DNA from: Peribacillus sp. FSL H8-0477
GTDB lineage: Bacteria > Bacillota > Bacilli > Bacillales > DSM-1321
DNA: 64,000 bases
Direction of reading: 5' to 3'
Assembly: GCF_038002765.1 (NCBI RefSeq)
Contig: NZ_JBBODE010000002.1
Span: 496,001-560,000, forward strand
Below the pieces are notes generated by a model. The model saw only the letters and a list, made by a program, of their open reading frames with translations. It made no database searches and was not told the DNA's origin. The position numbers and the translations under genes were made by a program. Shown here in pieces: positions 45,244 through 53,462 of this stretch (the stretch's first letter is position 1; every line of letters begins with the position of its first letter).

Positions 45244-45444
45244 ATGGATTCGCTTACAGTAGTTTTCTTTGCAGCTATGTTAGCCGGATTTGCCTTAATC
45301 AAGCTTGCTTTAGCTGGAACCATTTTTGCCAGCATAGAGGTTGTATTGACCACACTTGGTGTCGTTGTGGTAATTGTGTTTGCATTTGTCCTTATTTGGC
45401 GGGGTATTAGAGCGTTAATAAATAGAACTCATACTCATTTATAA
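45244..45444 (+). CDS. Small two-helix membrane protein, 66 residues
   Basis: Two hydrophobic helices (about residues 4-28 and 33-54) are followed by a basic end, RGIRALINRTHTHL. The ATG at 45244 is fixed by AAAGGAGGG 6 nt upstream. It is divergent from the 55-residue membrane protein with about 118 bp between starts and has its own terminator, so it is probably real. Function unknown; it lies beside pdaA. Confidence 0.7.
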   Translation: MDSLTVVFFAAMLAGFALIKLALAGTIFASIEVVLTTLGVVVVIVFAFVLIWRGIRALINRTHTHL

Positions 45445-45460
45445 AATGGGTAATCTTTCA

Positions 45461-45494
45461 GCCATTTCTCAAATGAGGAATGGCTTTTATTATT
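45461..45494 (+). terminator. Terminator after the 66-residue membrane protein gene
   Basis: GCCATTTCTC / GAGGAATGGC (one G-U) with AAAT loop and TTTTATTATT. Confidence 0.88.
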
Positions 45495-45562
45495 ATGAAA
45501 ATGTATAGGATCCTCCCTTCTTCAAACAATAAGAGAAAAAAGAAATTGGGAGGAACACAATA

Positions 45563-46348
45563 TTGAAGAAAATCAGTATTTTGACTTTGGCGATCTGTTT
45601 GTGTCTGCCAGTTACTGCAAGTGCAGCTGCCGATTCGTATGGATGGGGCTTTAATAAAGGGAAAAATGGACAACCTGCCGATGCTGGTCCGAAATTTGAA
45701 AACATGATTAAAAAATCTGCGGCTATTTACAAAGGTGATCCTAGAAAAAAAGAGATTTATTTAACGTTTGATAACGGCTATGAAAATGGATATACAGGAG
45801 ATATTTTAAATGTACTGCGTCGTCAGCATGTTCCAGCCGCGTTTTTTATTACAGGCCATTACTTAAAAACAGCACCTGAGTTGGTTGTAAGAATGGTAAA
45901 AGAAAATCATATTGTGGGGAATCACTCATGGACACATCCAGATATGAGCCGTTCGTCAGACGAAGTAATCCGCCAAGAGTTAAGACGAGTGAAAGAAGAA
46001 ACAGAAAAATTAACCGGACAGCAAACGATGAACTACCTTCGTCCACCGCGAGGCGTATTTAATGAACGAACGATGGCGGTAGCGAAGAAAGAAGGCTACA
46101 CCCATGTATTTTGGTCACTTGCTTACCGGGATTGGGTTGTTGATCAACAACGAGGAGCCAAGTATGCGTATGATGAAGTGATGAAGCAGATTCATCCGGG
46201 AGCCATTTTGCTGTTGCATACCGTGTCTAAGGATAATGCCGAAGCCTTAGACTCCATTATTACCGATTTAAAAAAACAAGGATACGTGTTTAAAAGTCTT
46301 GATCAATTAATGATTGATCAACAGCTGACTTCGCCAATGCTTTATTAA
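45563..46348 (+). CDS. pdaA: Delta-lactam-biosynthetic de-N-acetylase PdaA
   Basis: This 261-residue exported NodB-type deacetylase removes the acetyl group from N-acetylmuramic acid during muramic delta-lactam formation in the spore cortex. The signal peptide ends near ASAAA (about residue 22). Motif 1 is IYLTFDNGYENGYTG, motif 2 NHSWTHPDMS (zinc histidines) and motif 3 YLRPPRGVFNERT. The TFDNGYE form is typical of PdaA. The start is TTG at 45563, 9 nt after GGGAGG. GTATA at about 45509 and AATAAG 16-17 nt on loosely resemble a sigma-G promoter. Its presence supports an endospore former. Confidence 0.95.
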   Translation: MKKISILTLAICLCLPVTASAAADSYGWGFNKGKNGQPADAGPKFENMIKKSAAIYKGDPRKKEIYLTFDNGYENGYTGDILNVLRRQHVPAAFFITGHYLKTAPELVVRMVKENHIVGNHSWTHPDMSRSSDEVIRQELRRVKEETEKLTGQQTMNYLRPPRGVFNERTMAVAKKEGYTHVFWSLAYRDWVVDQQRGAKYAYDEVMKQIHPGAILLLHTVSKDNAEALDSIITDLKKQGYVFKSLDQLMIDQQLTSPMLY

Positions 46349-46406
46349 ACAGTATTGGGGGTAAGTTGCTCTAACCACTTATAGACGGGAGAATCACATT
46401 TTCCAG

Positions 46407-46709
46407 CAGCAATTCAATCAAAATTTCCCCCGAGATTAAAGCGAATCATTAGATACGGTAGGGGGTATTAAGTGACTGAAATAAAGGCTCAGACGGGAAT
46501 AAGGCTACTCGAGAAGGAAATAAGCCTATTCCAGACGGGAATAACGATGTGTCAGACGGGAATAAGTCGCTTCCAGACGGGATTATCATATTGTCCAGCA
46601 CCAAATCAATCAAAATCCCCCCCGAGATTTCCGTTAGGATCAAAAAAGCGAGTCATTTTAGGTAGGGGGATCGAATGGCTGAATTAAAGGGCTCAGATGG
46701 GAATAAATC
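46407..46709. repeat. Imperfect direct duplication of about 100 bp flanking a tandem array
   Basis: Two copies can be aligned by eye: about 46407-46500 and 46593-46709. Both run AGCA-CAAT-type start, ATCAAAAT..CCCCCGAGATT, CGA..CATT, GGTAGGGGG, TGACTGAA/TGGCTGAA, TAAAGG, then CTCAGACGGGAATAA (second copy CTCAGATGGGAATAA). The second copy has an insertion of about 15 bp. The 21-bp tandem repeat lies between them. No ribosome site or gene can be supported here. Confidence 0.65.
46490..46594. repeat. 21-bp tandem repeat, five units, core CAGACGGGAATAA
   Basis: Units start at exactly 46490, 46511, 46532, 46553 and 46574. Units 1, 3 and 4 have CAGACGGGAATAA, unit 2 is GAGAAGGAAATAA and unit 5 CAGACGGGATTAT; the remaining 8 bp vary. 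Period 21 keeps all frames open, giving a 7-residue repeat (QTGIxxx on plus, LFPSxxx on minus), but neither strand has a convincing start. Confidence 0.8.
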
Positions 46710-46755
46710 ATTTTATGTTGAATAGATTAACCATATACCCCCCTCATTCATATAG

Positions 46756-46800
46756 AAAAACAAGCTCAGGCTGGCTTTCGCCATTTCTGAGCTTGTTTTT
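46756..46800 (-). terminator. Terminator overlapping the end of the orphan permease operon
   Basis: AAAAACAAGCTCAG pairs perfectly with CTGAGCTTGTTTTT around a 17-nt loop. The stop codon and last codons of the permease gene lie inside the hairpin. Confidence 0.85.
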
Positions 46801-47725
46801 CTATAAATGCATGTAATTTTGGCTGACCTTTGGGAAGCTGATTTACGTAATGCCTTCGAATTCCGTCTGAAAGAGCGTGGAAGGAGAGCATTGCTGCAGT
46901 TATAAAAGCAGCTGCTGATAGTGGAATCCATGGGGCTGGATCAATGTCAAAATAAAAATTGGATAAATAAGTCGCCCAGTTGGGTAATGTATTTTGGAAT
47001 TCATAAGTAGCAAGTCCCCCTGGAACTCCTCCGATTGGAATCATGGCTTGCGCTAAAAAAATATTGAAAATCCCTAGCTGGCCGAGTAGAAACAGGATAC
47101 TGCCGACATGGCTGAAAAAGTGGGAGAGCCATTGTGAGAAACAATTTGGCCAGTAGTACCATTTAAACAAACCCCAAAAACCAGTTCCCATGACCACTCC
47201 CGATTGAAAATAGTCGGTCGATTGGATAATCAGTATGCTTTTTCTTACAAATTCACCTAATTTCCCAGTTTCAATCAAAATGATGATCCCAACAAGATAA
47301 TAGAAGCGGTGTGGGGAAAATATGAAATAAGGGATGGTGGCAAAGAAGATGACCAAAAAGAGAAGAGGAATTCTAGAAAATACTCCATTCCAAGTCTTTA
47401 ATAACCAGTGAATCCCGGGTTTATGAGCAGCCCCTGCCCCTAGTACGAGTGCGAGTGAGAACGCAATAATGCTGATGCTTAAAACAGTCAGTAACGTATA
47501 ACGGGTGCCAATAATAAGTGCACTATACATATCTACACCTTTTCGGTCTGACCCAAATGGAAAATCAGCATCGGGAGAGAATATAGGAATATTGAAAAGA
47601 TCTTTCCAATAAAAATTCTGCTTTAGTTGAGCATCTACGCCCGGAAAATTCGGACCTAAAATGATAATAATCAAAAAGATAAAACAGCCGAGGCTACCTA
47701 GCCATAACGACCAATTTCGGTTCAT
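46766..47725 (-). CDS. ABC transporter permease, DppC/OppC-like (orphan pair)
   Basis: This 319-residue membrane protein has five to six hydrophobic segments, a DADFPFGSDRKGVDMYSALIIGTRY region typical of OppC/DppC permeases (FGTDxxGRD...GAR-like), and a divergent EAA loop (QSTDYFQSGVVMGTGFWGLF). It starts 4 nt inside the end of the preceding permease (ATGA overlap). Neither a binding protein nor an ATPase is encoded nearby. Substrate unknown; peptide or nickel import is typical for the family. Confidence 0.8.
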   Translation of the reverse strand: MNRNWSLWLGSLGCFIFLIIIILGPNFPGVDAQLKQNFYWKDLFNIPIFSPDADFPFGSDRKGVDMYSALIIGTRYTLLTVLSISIIAFSLALVLGAGAAHKPGIHWLLKTWNGVFSRIPLLFLVIFFATIPYFIFSPHRFYYLVGIIILIETGKLGEFVRKSILIIQSTDYFQSGVVMGTGFWGLFKWYYWPNCFSQWLSHFFSHVGSILFLLGQLGIFNIFLAQAMIPIGGVPGGLATYEFQNTLPNWATYLSNFYFDIDPAPWIPLSAAAFITAAMLSFHALSDGIRRHYVNQLPKGQPKLHAFIEKQAQKWRKPA

Positions 47726-48663
47726 GACGCAGCCTCCTCTTTATGCTTCGTTAAAAAATGAGTTAGGATGGAGTCGATCCATTGGACAATTAAAAGAACA
47801 AAAAGAATTAAAAAGCTAAACCCGATAAAAGCACCAGGATCGATTGGAAGCGGCTGACCTGGCAGCATTTTAGTCTGAATGGCAAGAATAGACAGCAGCC
47901 TTGTGCCAATTCCACGATACATGGTCAAAAACTCGACTACGAGCATAGCAGACAGCAGTGTCATGACGACTGGCATAAAGTGAAGCAGTAGTTTTGGATA
48001 ACAATTTCGCAGGGCGTGTCTCCATATAATTATTCTTCGTGGTACACCTTTTGAGAGTGCGGTTCGGATATAATCCTTCTGTGCCTCTTCTTCAAGGGCT
48101 TCAGCTGTATATTTAGCGATTAAAGAGACCGGATACATACTTAAAAAAAGTATCGGCATGATGACGTTATACCATTGTTCATCACCATACATATCAATCT
48201 TAATGAGTCCTTGGGTCATAAGGAAGAAGAAGAATGTTTGAACAGAGAAGATGATAAAGAAGTCTGGAATCGACTGCCCAAGCCAGGTGGTGAATGTACC
48301 GAAAATTTTCAAAGGACCTTTTTGATAGGTATAATCATAGACACCTTTGAGAATACCGAGAATAATACTGAGAAAGAATGCAGGTATCATAATTTTAAGA
48401 CTACGGAGGCCATAATGCTGCAACTCAGTCTCTACAGGGATTTTAAATTGAGTGGTACCAAGACTTTTGTTTTCTTTCACGTCCCTATAATAATTCACGA
48501 TATTCTCTCCATATGCCTTCCAACTGAAATCCCATGCCATATGATCAATTGTGCCAATTCGCTCAAAGGTGGTTTCCCTCGGAATAAGGGCTGCGAGAAC
48601 AATAATCACAGCTATTGAGAACCAAAAGATTAAATTCATTAATAACTTTGTAAAGAGTGCCAT
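47722..48663 (-). CDS. ABC transporter permease, DppB/OppB-like (orphan pair)
   Basis: This 313-residue protein has an N-terminal membrane helix, a large soluble segment, then helices with KIMIPAFFLSIILGILKGV, GQSIPDFFIIFSVQTFFFF, and an EAA-like loop DYIRTALSKGVPRRIIIWRHALRN, which is well conserved with DppB/OppB. ATG at 48663 follows AAGGAG by 6-7 nt. The two genes form a closed transcript without partner subunits. The partner proteins may be elsewhere in the genome. Confidence 0.85.
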   Translation of the reverse strand: MALFTKLLMNLIFWFSIAVIIVLAALIPRETTFERIGTIDHMAWDFSWKAYGENIVNYYRDVKENKSLGTTQFKIPVETELQHYGLRSLKIMIPAFFLSIILGILKGVYDYTYQKGPLKIFGTFTTWLGQSIPDFFIIFSVQTFFFFLMTQGLIKIDMYGDEQWYNVIMPILFLSMYPVSLIAKYTAEALEEEAQKDYIRTALSKGVPRRIIIWRHALRNCYPKLLLHFMPVVMTLLSAMLVVEFLTMYRGIGTRLLSILAIQTKMLPGQPLPIDPGAFIGFSFLILFVLLIVQWIDSILTHFLTKHKEEAAS

Positions 48664-48814
48664 AAAAATCTCCTTGGTAAAGTTTTGGTTAATTATACCT
48701 AAATATTTTAAATATTGGAACAACTAATCGGGATTATGTTGTCTATCGTATTGGGAAGTAATTAAAGAGGAAACATGATATAATACGGGGAAAACTGTTA
48801 AAGGCAGGAATACT

Positions 48815-49696
48815 ATGTGGACGAAAACAATTAGGGTTCAACCGCCTTATGATTTCGATTTAGTAGTAGAGCGTTTAGCGCTCGACCCTCTTCATGTAAT
48901 CAACAGAGAAGAACGCACTGTAAAGGTTCCGTTATATATAGAAGGAAAGCCAGTTGTTCTAACCCTAAAAGCTGAAGGGAGTACAGATGACCCTTTATTT
49001 ACAATCAGCGGTAAAACGGAGTATATAGAACAAGGAATGACCCGTTTAAAAAAGGTCTTTCACTTTCATCAGCCCTTGCAGAACATTTCGACCCATTTTG
49101 AAGATACGGATTTAAAGGGGTTATTTACAGACCATCGCGGCACTCCGATTGTACTCGACTTTGATTACTACAGCTGTCTCGTAAAGTGTATCGTCCATCA
49201 GCAGCTAAACTTGGCCTTTGCACATACCTTGACCGAACGCTATGTGAAGACTTTCGGCTTTGAGCTCGATGGAGCCTGGTTTTACCCATCACCTGAAACA
49301 GCAGCTAACCTGACTGTTGAACAGCTTCGAGGCATTCAGTTCAGTGGACGAAAAGCAGAATACGTGATTGGGCTATCTCAGGAAATCACGGCAGGTTGTC
49401 TTGATCTAGAACAGCTTGCACAGAATTCGGACCAAGATATTATCGAGATATTAACGAAGATTCGCGGCATCGGAAAATGGACTGCGGAAAACTTTTTATT
49501 GTTTGGAGTAGGCCGTCCAAATCTGTTTCCTAAAGCAGATATCGGGATTCAAAACGCAATAAAGCAATTATTTGGACTGCAGCAAAAACCAACACAGGAG
49601 GAAATGGAGAAATACAGTGTAAGCTGGTCTCCATACCTAAGTTATGCGTCTCTTTATTTATGGAGAAGCATTGAAAAACGGAGTGATAAGAAATGA
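48815..49696 (+). CDS. yfjP: DNA-3-methyladenine glycosylase, AlkA/YfjP type
   Basis: This 293-residue base-excision enzyme removes alkylated purines. The N-terminal domain is followed by [20 protein letters not shown] and the helix-hairpin-helix [18 protein letters not shown], with the catalytic Asp in [13 protein letters not shown]. It matches B. subtilis YfjP and overlaps rlmCD by 4 nt (ATGA), as in the yfjP-yfjO order. Confidence 0.93.
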   Translation: MWTKTIRVQPPYDFDLVVERLALDPLHVINREERTVKVPLYIEGKPVVLTLKAEGSTDDPLFTISGKTEYIEQGMTRLKKVFHFHQPLQNISTHFEDTDLKGLFTDHRGTPIVLDFDYYSCLVKCIVHQQLNLAFAHTLTERYVKTFGFELDGAWFYPSPETAANLTVEQLRGIQFSGRKAEYVIGLSQEITAGCLDLEQLAQNSDQDIIEILTKIRGIGKWTAENFLLFGVGRPNLFPKADIGIQNAIKQLFGLQQKPTQEEMEKYSVSWSPYLSYASLYLWRSIEKRSDKK

Positions 49697-51072
49697 CAAA
49701 TTCAGAAGACATCAAACTCGAACTGGGACAAACATTCCCATTAACTATAAAACGCCTTGGCATTAATGGTGAAGGCGTAGGCTATTTTAAAAAGAGAGTC
49801 GTTTTCGTACCAGGTGCCCTTCCTGGCGAAGAAGTGGTTGTAGAAGCAACCAAGCTTCATCCGAAATTCACAGAAGCTAAAATCAAAAACATTCGCAAGC
49901 CATCTGTTCACCGGATCGCACCACCTTGTCCCATTTATGACCAATGCGGTGGGTGTCAGCTTCAACATTTAGATTACAGTCAACAGCTTGTTGAAAAGCG
50001 TGATCTTGTTCTGCAAGCAATGGAACGTCACTCAAGCCGTACAGCTGACCAAGTCGAAATCCGTCCGACCATCGGTATGGAAGATCCTTGGAATTACCGG
50101 AATAAAAGTCAATATCAAGTAGGATTCCGCGATGGAAACATCATCGCCGGCCTATACGGAATAAATTCTCATAACCTAATCGATATCCCGAACTGTTTGG
50201 TGCAGCATAAAGCCAGCAATAAAGTGACACGAGTCATTAAAAAGATTCTTAAAAATGAAGGCATTTCGATTTATAATGAAAAAACGAAAAAAGGTGCTGT
50301 CCGCACAGTGATCACTCGTGTCGGTTTCGAAAGCAGAGAAGTACAAGTGGTCTTCGTTACCAGCACATCAGAATTACCGAAAAAGGATCGAATCATTGAA
50401 CTAATTCATGGACAGCTTCCAGAGGTTAAATCGATTGTCCAAAATATAAACAACGAAGATACGTCACTTATCTTTGGTAAGGAAACGATTCACCTAGCTG
50501 GAGAACAGGTGATTAATGAAACACTTGGTGACCTTTCTTATGAGTTATCAGCTCGTACCTTCTTCCAGCTCAACCCAATCCAAACGGTTAAGCTTTACGA
50601 AGAAGTGAAAAAGGCGGCAGCACTCACTGGAACGGAAAAAGTGGTTGATGCCTATTGCGGCGTTGGAAGCATTGGTCTTTGGCTATCAGAAGATGCAGAA
50701 GAAGTCCGCGGCATGGACACGATTGAAGATTCGATTGAAGATGCCAAAGAAAATGCGATTCGTCACGATCGTGCAAACATCTCATTCGAAGTCGGCAAAG
50801 CAGAAGAAGTCCTGCCACGCTGGATTGAAGATGGCTTTGAAGCAGACGTGATTGTTGTCGATCCACCACGCACAGGCTGCGATGATGGCTTGCTAAAAAC
50901 CATCCTAAAAGCAAAACCAAAGAAAATAGTTTATGTATCCTGCAATCCATCAACACTCGCTAAGGATATTAATATTTTGAACAAGTTTTATCAAGTAGAG
51001 TACATGCAGCCTGTAGATATGTTCCCGCAGACTTCTCATGTTGAAGTGGTTACGAAATTAACATTGAAATAA
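49693..51072 (+). CDS. rlmCD: 23S rRNA (uracil-C5)-methyltransferase RlmCD-like
   Basis: This 459-residue SAM-dependent methyltransferase has an N-terminal TRAM domain (to about residue 65), a 4Fe-4S cysteine motif [14 protein letters not shown], the SAM site [15 protein letters not shown], and the catalytic nucleophile Cys in [13 protein letters not shown], preceded by VDPPRTGCD. In B. subtilis the counterpart (YfjO) methylates both U747 and U1939; dual specificity is assumed from that. The gene is coupled to yfjP and ends at a terminator. Confidence 0.93.
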   Translation: MTNSEDIKLELGQTFPLTIKRLGINGEGVGYFKKRVVFVPGALPGEEVVVEATKLHPKFTEAKIKNIRKPSVHRIAPPCPIYDQCGGCQLQHLDYSQQLVEKRDLVLQAMERHSSRTADQVEIRPTIGMEDPWNYRNKSQYQVGFRDGNIIAGLYGINSHNLIDIPNCLVQHKASNKVTRVIKKILKNEGISIYNEKTKKGAVRTVITRVGFESREVQVVFVTSTSELPKKDRIIELIHGQLPEVKSIVQNINNEDTSLIFGKETIHLAGEQVINETLGDLSYELSARTFFQLNPIQTVKLYEEVKKAAALTGTEKVVDAYCGVGSIGLWLSEDAEEVRGMDTIEDSIEDAKENAIRHDRANISFEVGKAEEVLPRWIEDGFEADVIVVDPPRTGCDDGLLKTILKAKPKKIVYVSCNPSTLAKDINILNKFYQVEYMQPVDMFPQTSHVEVVTKLTLK

Positions 51073-51085
51073 AGTAAACAATTAA

Positions 51086-51131
51086 AGCACTAAATTCAGT
51101 TAGTACTACGGCTGAATTTGGTGCTTTTTTT
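51086..51131 (+). terminator. Terminator after rlmCD
   Basis: AGCAC-T-AAATTCAG pairs with CTGAATTT-G-GTGCT around a 12-nt loop, followed by TTTTTT. Confidence 0.9.
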
Positions 51132-51133
51132 GA

Positions 51134-51280
51134 TTAATAAATGCAGCTAGGACTTGCGATAGTTCTCTTACTGATTAATTTTAAGTAACTAGAGAACTGA
51201 GCAACAGCCCACTTTTCTTTGCGCAATGCATCCATTAATTCTGGTCCTGCATGTAAATTACTGCTGACGATCGTTAGGTG
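51134..51280 (-). pseudogene. Coding relic, family not recognised
   Basis: A minus-strand frame is open for about 48 codons and reads like protein: SSNLHAGPELMDALRKEKW, then VAQFSSYLKLISK. It has no start codon with a ribosome site and is interrupted upstream by a stop at 51281-51283. It lies just downstream of the TetR gene. It is probably the tail of a lost gene. Confidence 0.35.
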
Positions 51281-51304
51281 TCAGCGCCAAAAAGAGATAA
51301 ATTA

Positions 51305-51820
51305 TTATCCCTTTTTAAAAATCCAGTTAATTAATTCTTTCCCTTGTTGAAGAGAAAGTTGATTTGTACTTATTTCCTTAAGAATAGAACGCCAAGAGGA
51401 AAGTAAGAGTATCTCAATTGGAAGTTCTTGATCCTTATTGATTAAACTAGATAGAAATTCCCCTATTTTATCTTTCTTCTCATAAGGTAATTCTTCGCTG
51501 ATTAACTTACAAATGTTAAATTTCACAGCGGAGTCTAAACCAGTGATTAGCGCAGCCTTTACAGCTTCTTCTGGTTCAGTAAATAAAGAAGCGGCTCCCT
51601 CCATTCTATCAATTACTCGTTGTTCCATCTCCGTTCTTATTACTTCATAAAGGTTAGATTTTGAACCAAAATGATGATAGACAGCGCCAGTGGTCATGTC
51701 AGCCTTCTTCGCCAATTCAGTAATATTAACCTCTTTGTAACCTTTCACAGAAAATTCCTCTAATGCAACTTTGATTAATGTATCTTTACTAGTCCCTGGT
51801 ATTCGTATCCATTCTTTCAT
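51305..51820 (-). CDS. TetR/AcrR-family transcriptional regulator
   Basis: This 171-residue repressor has the N-terminal TetR helix-turn-helix (FSVKGYKEVNITELAKKADM, then GAVYHHFGSKSNLYE at about residues 45-60) and a variable ligand domain. The ATG at 51820 lacks a strong ribosome site. It is divergent from the VOC-family gene with 110 bp between starts; a palindrome at 51899-51910 in this spacer is a candidate operator, so it may control both. Confidence 0.92.
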   Translation of the reverse strand: MKEWIRIPGTSKDTLIKVALEEFSVKGYKEVNITELAKKADMTTGAVYHHFGSKSNLYEVIRTEMEQRVIDRMEGAASLFTEPEEAVKAALITGLDSAVKFNICKLISEELPYEKKDKIGEFLSSLINKDQELPIEILLLSSWRSILKEISTNQLSLQQGKELINWIFKKG

Positions 51821-51898
51821 AAAATTTATTTTATCACATTGACATAATTTAGTAAAAGAACTATGATATGCATAATCACCTTATGCCTTACATAATTG

Positions 51899-51910
51899 AA
51901 TTACGTAATT
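51899..51910. promoter_or_regulatory. Palindrome between tetR-type and VOC genes
   Basis: AATTACGTAATT is a perfect 12-bp palindrome, about 20 bp before the VOC start, in the divergent spacer. TetR regulators usually bind longer imperfect palindromes near such positions. Candidate operator only. Confidence 0.4.
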
Positions 51911-51929
51911 ATTTAAGGGGGAATTGGGT

Positions 51930-52271
51930 ATGAAATTAGTGTTTTTATATCATCCAGTCAAAAATCTGAAAGAGTCTCTTGCCTTTTATCGTGATACTCT
52001 TGGTTTTGAGGAAGCGTGGAGGGAAGGAGAGCACACAGTTGCTTTAAGTTTGCCTAATTCTGAAATCAGATTAATGATTGAGGATGATGAACAAGAATTG
52101 ACAGCCGGCGGAATATTTTTGGTTGATAGTGTTGACAGCTTTTTTAAAGAAAATAAAGAAGTATTGGAATTTGTAAAAGAACCTATCGATATACCGCCAG
52201 GCCGGTATGCTATTTATAAAGATAACTCAGGTAACCTTTTAAGAATTCTTGACTTTACTAAAGAGAATTAA
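51930..52271 (+). CDS. VOC-superfamily (glyoxalase/bleomycin-resistance fold) protein
   Basis: This 113-residue protein has the paired beta-alpha-beta-beta-beta layout: KLVFLYHPVKNLKESLAFYRDTLGF at the start and PPGRYAIYKDNSGNLLRILDF at the end. Members bind metals, dicarbonyls, antibiotics or thiols. ATG at 51930 follows AAGGGGG by 8 nt. Divergent from a TetR regulator, so expression is probably inducible. Substrate unknown. Confidence 0.88.
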   Translation: MKLVFLYHPVKNLKESLAFYRDTLGFEEAWREGEHTVALSLPNSEIRLMIEDDEQELTAGGIFLVDSVDSFFKENKEVLEFVKEPIDIPPGRYAIYKDNSGNLLRILDFTKEN

Positions 52272-52290
52272 AATTTGATATTAAAGTTAA

Positions 52291-52320
52291 AAGGACCTTA
52301 GTATATAGGGTTCTTTTTTT
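52291..52320 (+). terminator. Terminator after the VOC gene
   Basis: AAGGACC / GGTTCTT (one G-U) with an 11-nt loop and TTTTTTT. Confidence 0.75.
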
Positions 52321-52516
52321 CTTATAGAAAATCCGTACATTGTATTGTGCTATCTTAATTAAAATCATGGGTACGTTATTCAAGAGGATGGAGACAAATG
52401 ATTGGGTTTAATCGGCACCTTTGTATTTAGTTCTCTAATAAGATAAGCTATACTTTATTATAGTGAAGTGAAAACTGGATAGATTCTTTAAATTTTTTGT
52501 GAAATGGAGAAAATAA

Positions 52517-53389
52517 ATGAGTGGTAAAACAAAACGAAAATCAAAATTTCTGAAGGTATTTTCAAAAGTATTATTAATTATTATCGGAGCCATGATCACA
52601 GCTTATGGATTAGAAGCGGTACTAATCCCAAATAACGTTTCTGATGGTGGTGTAACAGGGCTAAGTATTGTGGGATCGCAACGTTTTGGTTTGCCATTGG
52701 GGCTTCTAATTGGTGTTATAAATATTCCATTTGTTTGGTTAGGATATAAACAAATTGGTAAAAGTTTCGCCATTTATTCTGTTATCGGTATTGCTTCATT
52801 AGTAGTTGGTACGATCGTCATGCATCATGTGCCGACGATTATCGAGGGGGATACATTACTTATTACTGTTGTTGGTGGTATTATCATCGGTTTCGGTATG
52901 GGTTTAGCCTTGCGTAATGGCGGTGCCTTAGATGGGATTGATATGTTAGCCGTGTTGCTTTCAAAAAAATTACCGTTTGGAACAAGTGATTTAATCTTAT
53001 TTTTGAACATGTTTGTGTTTATTGTTGTATCCACAGTATTTGGACTTCAAGGGGCTATTCTTTCTGCCATTGCGTACTTTATTGCATCTAAGGTCATACA
53101 TATTGTCGAAGAAGGTCTGAGCGGTTCTAAAACCTTTAAAATTATTACCAAACAACCTGAACTGATGGTAGAAACAATCCGTGATCGGTTGGGACGTGGA
53201 GCTACCTACAATGATGCTTATGGCGGGTATTCAAATGAACAGTTTAAAGAGATTACTTGTATTATAAACCGTCTGGAAGAAAGTAAAATGAAAGAAATTA
53301 TACACGAGATTGACCCAAACGCTTTTGTTACGGTATATGACGTAGCAGAAGTTAAAGGCGGTAGCTTTAAGAAGAAGGATATTCATTAA
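52517..53389 (+). CDS. YitT-family membrane protein with C-terminal DUF2179
   Basis: This 290-residue protein has five or six membrane helices. The family signature is VLIPNNVSDGGVTGLSIV near the first helix, then GFGMGLALRNGGALDGIDML, and a soluble C-terminal DUF2179 domain (from about residue 220, ATYNDAYGGYSNEQFKEI). Several paralogues usually occur per Bacillus genome, and their function is unclear. Monocistronic with its own terminator. Confidence 0.9.
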   Translation: MSGKTKRKSKFLKVFSKVLLIIIGAMITAYGLEAVLIPNNVSDGGVTGLSIVGSQRFGLPLGLLIGVINIPFVWLGYKQIGKSFAIYSVIGIASLVVGTIVMHHVPTIIEGDTLLITVVGGIIIGFGMGLALRNGGALDGIDMLAVLLSKKLPFGTSDLILFLNMFVFIVVSTVFGLQGAILSAIAYFIASKVIHIVEEGLSGSKTFKIITKQPELMVETIRDRLGRGATYNDAYGGYSNEQFKEITCIINRLEESKMKEIIHEIDPNAFVTVYDVAEVKGGSFKKKDIH

Positions 53390-53406
53390 TAAGAAATAAA
53401 CAATAT

Positions 53407-53440
53407 AGGGCGGTACTCTAATAGGAGTTCCGTCTTTTTT
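53407..53440 (+). terminator. Terminator after the YitT-family gene
   Basis: GGGCGGTACTC and GGAGTTCCGTC-type arms pair around a short loop, followed by TTTTTT. Confidence 0.8.
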
Positions 53441-53462
53441 CTTAAATTAGGGGGAAATGGTT

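Noticed and set aside
46490-46594. Regular 21-bp repeats as a possible CRISPR array
   Set aside because: The conserved core is only about 13 bp with 8-bp variable parts, there are no spacers of 30 bp or more, and no cas gene is in the window. It is a tandem repeat.
50624-50956. 110-codon minus-strand frame opposite rlmCD
   Set aside because: It is antisense to the conserved methyltransferase core, has a biased composition and no start signals.
52421-52460. Sigma-A promoter before the YitT-family gene
   Set aside because: TATACT is present, but no -35 element at 16-18 bp is convincing.
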